A DNA stretch of 64,000 nucleotides from Pseudomonas baetica (GTDB taxonomy: Bacteria > Pseudomonadota > Gammaproteobacteria > Pseudomonadales > Pseudomonadaceae), in the NCBI RefSeq assembly GCF_002813455.1, contig NZ_PHHE01000001.1, positions 1,612,001 to 1,676,000 of the forward strand, read 5' to 3'. This document shows, one piece after another, positions 43,651-51,555 of the stretch. The number at the start of each line of letters is the position of its first letter. Position 1 is the first letter of the stretch. A model generated the notes under the pieces. That model did no database searches, had not been told where the DNA came from, and saw only the letters and a program-made list of their open reading frames with translations. The position numbers and the translations under genes are program-made.

Positions 43651-45132
43651 CTAGCGCATCACAAACGGATCAGGCATGGGCGCCTGAGAAAGGTTGATCC
43701 ACACCGTTTTCAGTTCGGTGTAGGCCAGCACCGAGTCGATGCCGCTTTCGCGTCCATAGCCACTGTTCTTGAAGCCGCCGATGGGCGCCATGGCCGACAC
43801 CGCGCGGTAAGTGTTGACCCAGATGATCCCCGAACGCACATCGCGAGCGAGGCGATGAGCGCGACCGAGATCGCGCGTCCAGATGCCGGCGGCGAGGCCG
43901 AACTGTGAGTCGTTGGCGATCGCCAGCGCTTCTGCTTCATCTTTAAAGCGCATCACCGACGCCACTGGTCCGAAGACTTCTTCCTGCATGATCTTCATCG
44001 AACTGCGGTCGCACTCGAACAGCGTTGGCTCATAGAACCAGCCGTCGCCGAGATCTGCCGGGCGCTTGCCGCCCGTGCGCAGACGCGCGCCTTCAGCGAT
44101 GGCATCGGCGACCAGACCTTCAACCACCGCCAGTTGCTGCGCGGTGGCCATCGGGCCCATTTCGCTGTTGTCTTCCTGCGGATTGCCGATGCGAATGCGC
44201 TGGGCGCGTTCAACCAGTCGATTGACGAATTCGTCGTAGATTTCGTCCTGCACCAGCAGGCGCGAACCGGACACGCAACTCTGACCGGACGCGGCGTAGA
44301 TCCCGGCAATCGCGCCGTTGATCGCGCTGTCCAGGTCGGCGTCGGCGAAGATGATGTTCGGCGACTTGCCGCCCAGTTCCAGCGACAGCTTGGCGAAGTT
44401 CTCGGCGCTGCTGCGCACCACATGCCGCGCTGTGGCCGCGCCGCCAGTGAAGGCGATCTTGCGGATCAGCGGATGGCGGGTGAGGGCGGCGCCGGTGCTC
44501 GGGCCGTAACCGGTGACGACATTGACCACGCCCGGCGGAATTCCGGCTTCGAGGGCCAGACGCGCCAGCTCCAGAATCGTCGCCGAGGCGTGTTCGGACG
44601 GCTTGATCACAATCGTGTTGCCGGCGGCGAGGGCCGGGGCCAGTTTGATTGCAGTCAGATACAGCGGGCTGTTCCACGGAATGATCGCGGCGACCACGCC
44701 CATGGCTTCGTGCACGGTGTAGGCGAACAGATCCGGTTTATCCAGCGGTAGCGTGCCGCCTTCGAGCTTGTCGGCCAAACCGGCGGTGTAGTGGAAGAAC
44801 TCCGGCAGATAGCTGACTTGACCCCGGGTTTCGCGGATCAGCTTGCCGTTGTCGCGGCTTTCCAGTTGCGCCAGTTGTTCTTTGTTTTCTGCGATCAGGT
44901 CACCGAGGCGACGCAGCAACTTGCCGCGTGCGGTGGCGGTGAGGCCACGCCAGGCCGGGCTGTCGAAGGCCGTCTGCGCGGCTTGCACGGCGCGTTCGAC
45001 GTCGGCTTCGTCAGCATCGGGCAGTTGCGCCCATGGCTTGGCCAATGCCGGATTGAGGCTTTCGAAAGTCTTGCCGGAGAGGGCGTCGACCCATTCTCCG
45101 CCGATGCACATCTGGAAGCGTGCGAGTGTCAT
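43651..45132 (-). CDS. NAD(P)-dependent aldehyde dehydrogenase
   Basis: 493 residues from MTLARFQMCIGGEW; the longer frame overlaps the upstream hydrolase. The ATG overlaps that hydrolase stop by four bases. Catalytic Glu in SLELGGKSPNIIF and Cys in ASGQSCVSGSR are present, as is the cofactor segment IIPWNSPLYLT. It oxidises an aldehyde, presumably a ring-fission product, to an acid in this operon (inference). Translational coupling supports a joint pathway with the hydrolase. Confidence 0.92.
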   Translation of the reverse strand: MTLARFQMCIGGEWVDALSGKTFESLNPALAKPWAQLPDADEADVERAVQAAQTAFDSPAWRGLTATARGKLLRRLGDLIAENKEQLAQLESRDNGKLIRETRGQVSYLPEFFHYTAGLADKLEGGTLPLDKPDLFAYTVHEAMGVVAAIIPWNSPLYLTAIKLAPALAAGNTIVIKPSEHASATILELARLALEAGIPPGVVNVVTGYGPSTGAALTRHPLIRKIAFTGGAATARHVVRSSAENFAKLSLELGGKSPNIIFADADLDSAINGAIAGIYAASGQSCVSGSRLLVQDEIYDEFVNRLVERAQRIRIGNPQEDNSEMGPMATAQQLAVVEGLVADAIAEGARLRTGGKRPADLGDGWFYEPTLFECDRSSMKIMQEEVFGPVASVMRFKDEAEALAIANDSQFGLAAGIWTRDLGRAHRLARDVRSGIIWVNTYRAVSAMAPIGGFKNSGYGRESGIDSVLAYTELKTVWINLSQAPMPDPFVMR

Positions 45133-45962
45133 GCAACGATCCCCTTTATTTGGTTTTGTCGGGAGTGTGCGAATTCGAGAAATTCCAGCAGCGTCTGGTT
45201 GACCAGACGCGGCGACTCTACGGGCATCATATGCCGTTGCTCGGGCAGCACGGCAACCTTCGCGCCGGGGATGCATCGGGCCAGTTGCTCGGCCATTTCC
45301 GGGGTGGAACCGGGGTCGAGTTCGCCAGTGGCGATCAGCGTTGGCGCCTGAATACTGCCCAGGTCGTCGACGCGGTACATGTCTTGGGTGGCGAACAATT
45401 CGTAAGTGGTCAGATAACCCTGCGGATCATTGCCGGCCAGGGTCTGGCGGATCGCGGCGATCTGCGCTGGGTTGGCCGCCTGATACTCGCGGCTGAACCA
45501 GCGTGACAACGCGGCTTCGGCATTGGCGTCCGGGCCATGTTCGGCCGCTTGCGCGGTGCGTGCGATGACGCCGGCGCGCTGCTCTTCGCTGCGGTTGAAC
45601 ACACTGTTCAAGACCACCAGGCTTTGCAGGCGCTGCGGGTAATGCAGGGCAAACGCCCGCGCTACCAAGCCACCCATGGAAAACCCGATCACCGCTGCCT
45701 CAGGCAGATTCAAATGATCAAGCAGCTCCAGCAACTGATCGGCGTAACCAAGCAGGTGGGTGCTGCTGGCCGGTCGCGGGCTGGCGCCATGGCCGAGCAT
45801 GTCGTAGGCGATCACCCGGTACTGGCTGGACAGGCCGACAATCTGCCCGCCCCACATTTCTTTGTTCAGGCCCACGCCGTGGATCAAGACCACGGGCTGG
45901 CCTTGGCCGGTCGCCAGGTAACTGGTGCCAGCCGGGGTGAGTTCAGCGGTGAGCCGAATCAT
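45129..45962 (-). CDS. Alpha/beta hydrolase (RutD-like size)
   Basis: 277 residues with RBS AGGAG before the ATG. The oxyanion segment is VVLIHGVGLNKEMW, the nucleophile elbow GFSMGGLVARA near residue 100 and the catalytic His is in PEQRHMMPVESP; Asp is in ATGELDPGSTP. It resembles 3-oxoadipate enol-lactonase and RutD in length and layout. A lactonase or carbamate/ester hydrolase step is likely. Its second position in the operon, right after DUF1185, gives no further clue. Confidence 0.9.
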   Translation of the reverse strand: MIRLTAELTPAGTSYLATGQGQPVVLIHGVGLNKEMWGGQIVGLSSQYRVIAYDMLGHGASPRPASSTHLLGYADQLLELLDHLNLPEAAVIGFSMGGLVARAFALHYPQRLQSLVVLNSVFNRSEEQRAGVIARTAQAAEHGPDANAEAALSRWFSREYQAANPAQIAAIRQTLAGNDPQGYLTTYELFATQDMYRVDDLGSIQAPTLIATGELDPGSTPEMAEQLARCIPGAKVAVLPEQRHMMPVESPRLVNQTLLEFLEFAHSRQNQIKGIVA

Positions 45963-45993
45963 GGAGCGCTCCTGCAGTGCCTTTTTATTGTGA

Positions 45994-46584
45994 TTACTGG
46001 GCTTTTTCGGCGGCCAGTTCTTCCAGATCGATGTAGCGGTTGCCGATGCGCGGGTGCAGGCGGCCACCGTCGGCGCAACCCAGCACGACAACGATTTCGT
46101 CGGCGCGCGGCGCGTCTTCGATCTGCATTTCCAGGGTGATGTAGTGCGAACGCAGGCCTTCGTCGTCCTTGTGCATCATCGGGATCTGGATCGAAGTGCC
46201 CGGGCCGCCGCGCTTGTTGGTGAAGCTCAGGTAGCTCTTGGCCTTGACCGCTTCGCGGTAGTGGTTGCCGAAGCGCAGGGTGTGGATCACGGCGGAAGCG
46301 TGTTCGATTTCGCCGTCAGCGCCGACCACGGCTGCTTTACCGTAAGCCTCGATCTTCTCTGCGCCGCCGATGATGGCGACCAGACGTTCAACCATCATCG
46401 CGCCCAGATCCGAGCAGTTGGCACGGATCTGCGGCTTGAGGTCTTCAACAAAGCCGTTACCCACCCAAGGGTTTTTCATCACGACAGCGAGGCCGACCAT
46501 GGTCACTGGCTCGTCGGTGGCTTTGCCGCCTTCGATGAAGGTTTCTTCGACATAGCTGACGATCTTGCGAATTTCGAAACTCAT
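45994..46584 (-). CDS. DUF1185 (amino-acid-synthesis family, PF06684) protein
   Basis: 196 residues from MSFEIRKIVSYVEETFIEGG with GGAG upstream. It matches the DUF1185/AA_synth family, whose solved members, as I recall, show a variant of the Bacillus chorismate mutase fold and no proven reaction. It is the first gene of the operon and lies directly behind operator site 5. Conserved stretches are DEPVTMVGLAVVMKNPWVG and VVLGCADGGRLHPRIGNR. A ring-opening or isomerising role is possible (inference only). Confidence 0.88.
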   Translation of the reverse strand: MSFEIRKIVSYVEETFIEGGKATDEPVTMVGLAVVMKNPWVGNGFVEDLKPQIRANCSDLGAMMVERLVAIIGGAEKIEAYGKAAVVGADGEIEHASAVIHTLRFGNHYREAVKAKSYLSFTNKRGGPGTSIQIPMMHKDDEGLRSHYITLEMQIEDAPRADEIVVVLGCADGGRLHPRIGNRYIDLEELAAEKAQ

Positions 46585-46625
46585 GAGCTGCTCCGTTGGG
46601 GGATTGAGAGTGTCTGTGCGCCTGA

Positions 46626-46642
46626 TGGTATACCATAATACC
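46626..46642. promoter_or_regulatory. Operator-like site 5 before the DUF1185 operon
   Basis: TGGTATACCATAATACC, about 42 bases upstream of the DUF1185 start. It is identical to site 4 over 16 bases. The rest of the 461-base gap to 47046 holds a REPIN and the promoter of the YCF48 gene. Confidence 0.65.
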
Positions 46643-46739
46643 GATCGTGCAAGTCCCCCGCACAAGATTTGCCGCATCCATCCGGCGAATGGCGCTGCAT
46701 TCACCCGTCACCGCAGATCCCCCAAACACCGCTAACCCC

Positions 46740-46829
46740 TGTGGGAGGGGGCTTGCTCCCGAAAGCGGCGGATCAGGCGACATTTATAGTGGCTGACACC
46801 CCGTCTTCGGGAGCAAGCCCCCTCCCACA
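46740..46829. repeat. REPIN (GTGGGAGGGGGCTTGCTCCC variant)
   Basis: Inverted REP pair with the GAGGGGGCTTGCTCCC form rather than GAGCGAGCCTGCTCGC. Confidence 0.9.
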
Positions 46830-47045
46830 ATGGAATTCACTGGCGACAGGAGCCTGCATCCGGTTAACAAAAGATAACGTGGCGCCGATTGTCAGACGTT
46901 TCTAAAGCCCGATAGGATGAGCCAGCTTCCGAAGTGGCTCTGGATTGCGGGTTTGAGGACTATGCTTCTGACCAGCCATCAGCGGAGCACACTTGCGGCG
47001 CCCTTGAAGGCCAATGGCCTAACAATAATAAATAGGGGAAGGTCT

Positions 47046-48089
47046 ATGAGTCGTTGCCGCCCGCCGGCGTTACGCAACACCGCGTTGCTGGCCACAGCAC
47101 TCGCGCTGCTGGGCTTTGCCACGTTGTCGGCACCTGTGATTGCCGCCGAGGCTCCGGCCGACGTGGTCTATGCCAGCGCATCCGCCAAAGCTGCAAAAAG
47201 CCTGATTCTCGATGTTGTCCACGCCGGAGCACGGCTGGTGGCGGTCGGGGATCGCGGGCACATTCTCTATTCCGATGACCAGGGCAAGACCTGGACTCAA
47301 GCCAAAGTGCCAAGCCGGCAACTGTTGACGGCTGTGTATTTCGTCGATGACAAACACGGCTGGGCGGTCGGCCACGACGCGCAGATCCTCGCCAGCGAGG
47401 ACGGCGGTCTGACCTGGACCAAACAATTTGAAGACCTCAAACGCGAATCGCCGCTGCTCGATGTCTGGTTCAAGGACGTCAACAGCGGCCTCGCCGTGGG
47501 CGCTTACGGCGCTTTGCTGGAAACCACCGACAGTGGCAAGAACTGGCAAGACGTCAGCGATCGCCTCGACAACGAGGACCAGTTCCACCTCAACGCCATC
47601 GCCGCTGTAAAAGACGCCGGGCTGTTCATCGTCGGTGAGTCGGGCAGCATGTTCCGCTCCGCCGACTGGGGCCAGACCTGGGAAAAACTCGAAGGCCCGT
47701 ATGAAGGTTCGCTGTTCGGTGTGATCGGTACGGCGCAACCGCAGACACTGCTGGCCTACGGCTTGCGCGGCAACCTCTACCGCTCCACTGATTTCGGCAG
47801 CAACTGGGAACAGGTTGAGTTGAAGGCTGCTCGCGGCGCGCTGGAGTTCGGTCTGTCCGGCGCCACGCTGCTCGAAGACGGCTCCATCGTCATCGTCGGT
47901 AACGGCGGCTCAGTGATCAGCAGCAGCGACAACGGCGAAACCTTCAGCGTGTTCAACCGCCCGGATCGCATTTCCCTGTCGTCGGTCACCGCCGCTGGCG
48001 ACGGCAACCTGATTCTGACCGGGCAGGGTGGCGTTCACACCACCCTGCCAAACGGCGCCGAGATTAATAATAAGAAGGCGGGGCTATGA
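47046..48089 (+). CDS. YCF48/HCF136-like beta-propeller protein
   Basis: 347 residues from MSRCRPPALRNTALL, with GGGGAAGG upstream. A signal peptide ends near APVIAAEA, so it is exported. Six Asp-box-type repeats SxDxGxTW can be seen (SDDQGKTW, SEDGGLTW, TTDSGKNW, SADWGQTW, STDFGSNW, SSDNGETF), each about 40-50 residues apart, as in a YCF48 seven-bladed propeller. It overlaps the MMPL exporter start by four bases; such proteins accompany MMPL-type exporters in pseudomonads. The role is unknown. Confidence 0.88.
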   Translation: MSRCRPPALRNTALLATALALLGFATLSAPVIAAEAPADVVYASASAKAAKSLILDVVHAGARLVAVGDRGHILYSDDQGKTWTQAKVPSRQLLTAVYFVDDKHGWAVGHDAQILASEDGGLTWTKQFEDLKRESPLLDVWFKDVNSGLAVGAYGALLETTDSGKNWQDVSDRLDNEDQFHLNAIAAVKDAGLFIVGESGSMFRSADWGQTWEKLEGPYEGSLFGVIGTAQPQTLLAYGLRGNLYRSTDFGSNWEQVELKAARGALEFGLSGATLLEDGSIVIVGNGGSVISSSDNGETFSVFNRPDRISLSSVTAAGDGNLILTGQGGVHTTLPNGAEINNKKAGL

Positions 48090-50470
48090 CTTCCTTGATC
48101 ACTCCTCAGCAGGAAAAAGCGACGCTCCTCGAACGTCTGATTTTCAACAACCGCCCGGCCGTGATCCTGATCTGCCTGGTGGTGAGCATTTTCCTGTTCT
48201 GGCAGGCCACGCTGATCCGGCCGTCCACCAGTTTCGAAAAAATGATCCCGCTGCAGCATCCGTTCATCGAGAAGATGATGGAGCACCGCAACGATCTGGC
48301 GAACCTGGGCAACACCGTGCGCATTTCGGTGGAGGCCACTGACGGCGACATCTTCTCCAAGGAGTACATGGAGACGCTGCGTCAGATCAACGACGAGGTG
48401 TTCTACATCTCCGGTGTTGACCGCTCCGGCCTCAAGTCACTGTGGAGTCCGAGCGTACGCTGGACCGAAGTGACCGAAGAAGGTTTTGCCGGCGGTGAAG
48501 TGATCCCGCAGAGCTACAACGGCTCGCAGGACAGCCTCGATCTGCTGCGCAACAACGTGCTCAAGTCCGGTCAGGTCGGGCGGCTGGTGGCCAACGACTT
48601 CAAGTCGAGCATCGTCGACATCCCGCTGCTGGAGTCCTACCCGGACCCCCAGGATCAAGGCAAGTTGCTGGCGCTGGACTATCGCAAGTTCTCCCATGAA
48701 CTTGAAGACAAGATCCGCAACAAGTTCGAAGCGCAGAACCCCAACGTCAAGATCCACATCGTCGGTTTCGCCAAGAAGGTCGGCGACCTGATCGACGGCC
48801 TGGTGATGGTGGTGTTGTTCTTCGGCATCGCCTTCGTCATCACTCTGATTTTGCTGCTGTGGTTCACCAACTGCGTGCGCAGCACCATCGCGGTGTTGAG
48901 CACGACGCTGGTGGCGGTGGTCTGGCAACTCGGCTTGATGCACTTTTTCGGCTTTGGCCTCGATCCGTATTCGATGCTGGTGCCGTTCCTGATCTTCGCC
49001 ATCGGTATCTCCCACGGCGTGCAGAAGATCAACGGTATCGCCCTGCAATCCAGTGAGGCGGACAACGCCCTGACTGCCGCACGCCGCACGTTCCGGCAGC
49101 TGTTCCTGCCGGGGATGATCGCGATTCTCGCGGATGCGGTGGGTTTCATCACGCTGCTGATCATCGACATCGGCGTGATCCGTGAGCTGGCCATCGGCGC
49201 GTCAATCGGCGTGGCGGTCATCGTCTTCACCAACCTGATCCTGCTGCCGGTGGCGATTTCCTATGTCGGCATCAGCAAGCGTGCGATCGCCAAGAGCAAG
49301 AAAGACGCAAACCGCGAGCATCCGTTCTGGCGCCTGCTGTCGAATTTCGCCAGCCCGAAAGTTGCACCGATCTCTGTCGCCCTGGCGCTGATCGCCTTCG
49401 GTGGCGGCCTCTGGTACAGCCAGAACCTGAAAATCGGTGACCTCGACCAAGGCGCGCCGGAGCTGCGTCCGGACTCGCGCTACAACAAGGACAACAACTT
49501 CATCATCAGCAACTACTCGACCAGCTCCGACGTGCTGGTGGTGATGGTCAAGACCAAGGCTGAAGGTTGCTCACGCTTCGAAGCCATGGCGCCGATCGAT
49601 GAACTGATGTGGAAGATGCAGAACACCGAGGGCGTGCAGTCGGCGATCTCGCTGGTGACCGTGTCCAAGCAGATGATCAAGGGCATGAACGAGGGCAACC
49701 TGAAGTGGGAAACCCTGTCGCGCAACCCCGACGTGTTGAACAACTCGATTGCCCGGGCCGACGGTCTGTACAACAACAGTTGCTCGCTGGCGCCGGTGCT
49801 GGTGTTCCTCAACGATCACAAGGCCGAAACCCTCGATCGTGCGGTGCAGGCGGTGCAGGAGTTTGCCAAGGACAACAACAAGGACGGTCTGGAATTCATC
49901 CTCGCCGCCGGTAACGCCGGGATCGAAGCGGCCACCAACGAAGTCATCAAACAGGCCGAACTGACCATCCTGATCCTGGTGTACATCTGCGTGGCGGTGA
50001 TGTGCATGATCACCTTCCGTTCCTGGGCCGCGACCCTGTGCATCGTCCTGCCGCTGGTGCTGACCTCGGTGCTGGGCAACGCGCTGATGGCGTTCATGGG
50101 CATCGGCGTGAAAGTCGCGACCTTGCCAGTGGTGGCGCTGGGCGTGGGGATTGGCGTGGACTACGGGATCTACATCTACAGTCGCCTGGAAAGTTTCCTG
50201 CGGGCCGGTCTGCCGTTGCAGGAAGCCTATTACCAGACCCTGAAATCCACCGGTAAAGCGGTACTGTTCACCGGTCTGTGCCTGGCCATCGGCGTGTGCA
50301 CCTGGATCTTCTCGGCGATCAAGTTCCAGGCCGACATGGGCCTGATGCTGACCTTCATGCTGCTGTGGAACATGTTCGGTGCGCTGTGGCTGCTGCCGGC
50401 ACTGGCGAAGTTCCTGATCAAACCGGAGAAACTGGCGGGGCAGAAGGGCAATTCGTTGTTTGCTCACTGA
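48086..50470 (+). CDS. RND/MMPL-family exporter
   Basis: 794 residues with two homologous halves, each a first helix, a large periplasmic domain and five helices (for example VVLFFGIAFVITLILLLWF and ILVYICVAVMCMIT). The helix-four-like segment GIGVDYGIYIYSRLESF and the loop GISHGVQKING are the MMPL hallmark. Substrates of this family are often lipids or hydrophobic compounds. The overlapping YCF48 gene probably encodes its periplasmic partner. A strong terminator follows. Confidence 0.92.
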   Translation: MTSLITPQQEKATLLERLIFNNRPAVILICLVVSIFLFWQATLIRPSTSFEKMIPLQHPFIEKMMEHRNDLANLGNTVRISVEATDGDIFSKEYMETLRQINDEVFYISGVDRSGLKSLWSPSVRWTEVTEEGFAGGEVIPQSYNGSQDSLDLLRNNVLKSGQVGRLVANDFKSSIVDIPLLESYPDPQDQGKLLALDYRKFSHELEDKIRNKFEAQNPNVKIHIVGFAKKVGDLIDGLVMVVLFFGIAFVITLILLLWFTNCVRSTIAVLSTTLVAVVWQLGLMHFFGFGLDPYSMLVPFLIFAIGISHGVQKINGIALQSSEADNALTAARRTFRQLFLPGMIAILADAVGFITLLIIDIGVIRELAIGASIGVAVIVFTNLILLPVAISYVGISKRAIAKSKKDANREHPFWRLLSNFASPKVAPISVALALIAFGGGLWYSQNLKIGDLDQGAPELRPDSRYNKDNNFIISNYSTSSDVLVVMVKTKAEGCSRFEAMAPIDELMWKMQNTEGVQSAISLVTVSKQMIKGMNEGNLKWETLSRNPDVLNNSIARADGLYNNSCSLAPVLVFLNDHKAETLDRAVQAVQEFAKDNNKDGLEFILAAGNAGIEAATNEVIKQAELTILILVYICVAVMCMITFRSWAATLCIVLPLVLTSVLGNALMAFMGIGVKVATLPVVALGVGIGVDYGIYIYSRLESFLRAGLPLQEAYYQTLKSTGKAVLFTGLCLAIGVCTWIFSAIKFQADMGLMLTFMLLWNMFGALWLLPALAKFLIKPEKLAGQKGNSLFAH

Positions 50471-50489
50471 TCTGCAGGGCTGAAACGAC

Positions 50490-50520
50490 AAAGCCGCAAC
50501 CTTCAGGTTGCGGCTTTTTT
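50490..50520 (+). terminator. Intrinsic terminator after the MMPL gene
   Basis: AAGCCGCAACC and GGTTGCGGCTT around TTCA, followed by TTTT. Confidence 0.9.
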
Positions 50521-50545
50521 ACATCTTATGATCCACACAAAACCC

Positions 50546-50635
50546 TGTGGGAGCTGGCTTGCCAGCGATAGCGGACTAACATCCAACAGCAATGTTGAAT
50601 GCTAAGCCCTCATCGCTGGCAAGCCAGCTCCCACA
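50546..50635. repeat. REPIN (GTGGGAGCTGGCTTGCCAGCG variant)
   Basis: Inverted pair of the GAGCTGGCTTGCCAGC variant, distinct from the GAGCGAGC form elsewhere in the window. Confidence 0.88.
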
Positions 50636-50648
50636 GGTTCTTTGGTGT

Positions 50649-51368
50649 TCAGGAGAGTTCTGTGCCAAGCACAACGCTGAGCGCACTACGCGCATCATCC
50701 AGCTGCACCAGCGTTGCATGGCGGGCGCCAAGGGCATCACGGTTTTCGATGGCGGTAAGAATCGCCTTGTGCCGAGGCAACGCCAACTCATGCAGATTCG
50801 GCCGCTGGTTCGAATGCTTCAACGCCTCGGCAATCGCCACCGACAACATGTTGCACAGGTTCGCCAGCAAGTCGTTGTGGGTCGCATCGGCAATCCGGCT
50901 GTGGAAATCCAGATCCGGTTGCAGCAAGGCTTCCGGCGTCGGCGCCGCTTCCATGCGTTGGTAGGCTTCGCCGATGGCGGCGATGTCGGCATCGGTCGCA
51001 TGCTGGGCGGCGAGGGCGGCCGCGGCGGGTTCGATGATGCTGCGCACACTCGTCAGGACGTTGAAGAACTCGTTCTGCGGGCTGCTTTGCATCAGCCAGT
51101 GCAGCACGTCCGGGTCGAGCATGTGCCATTCGCGGCGCGCCTTGACCACCGTGCCCACCCGAGGCCTGGAGTAGACCAGACCCTTGGCCACCAGCACCCG
51201 CGTGGCTTCGCGCAATACCGGCCGGCTGACCGCGTACTCCTCGCACAGCAAGGCTTCGGCGGGCAGTTTGTCGTCGGGCTTGAAGCGTCCGGAGACGATC
51301 TGCATGCCCAGTTCCTGGACGATGCGCGAGTGCATGCTTTTGCGGTCGGAGGGTTTGCGGTAATCCAT
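50649..51368 (-). CDS. GntR-family regulator with FCD domain (pentonate operon)
   Basis: 239 residues. The winged helix-turn-helix is LLCEEYAVSRPVLREATRVLVAKG; the FCD domain follows with PDLDFHSRIADATHNDLL, holding likely metal-binding residues. FadR-type regulators of this kind control sugar-acid operons, and the pentonate dehydratase gene follows 187 bases further on. It is a different FCD protein from the one at 41816 and no TGGTATACC site lies in its neighbourhood. Confidence 0.9.
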   Translation of the reverse strand: MDYRKPSDRKSMHSRIVQELGMQIVSGRFKPDDKLPAEALLCEEYAVSRPVLREATRVLVAKGLVYSRPRVGTVVKARREWHMLDPDVLHWLMQSSPQNEFFNVLTSVRSIIEPAAAALAAQHATDADIAAIGEAYQRMEAAPTPEALLQPDLDFHSRIADATHNDLLANLCNMLSVAIAEALKHSNQRPNLHELALPRHKAILTAIENRDALGARHATLVQLDDARSALSVVLGTELS

Positions 51369-51452
51369 GGGGAACGGCGCGATCCTGAGCGATGGAGATG
51401 CCGCGCATCATAGCAGGCACCAGACAATCTTGAGGCAGACACAGAAGCCAAA

Positions 51453-51541
51453 TGTGGGAGCGAGCCTGCTCGCGAAGGCGGTATATCAGTCAAACAGGTG
51501 TCGACTGACACTCCCTCTTCGCGAGCAGGCTCGCTCCCACA
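51453..51541. repeat. REPIN
   Basis: Inverted pair of the common REP unit, between two minus-strand genes. Confidence 0.9.
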
Positions 51542-51555
51542 GGGGAATTGTGTTG

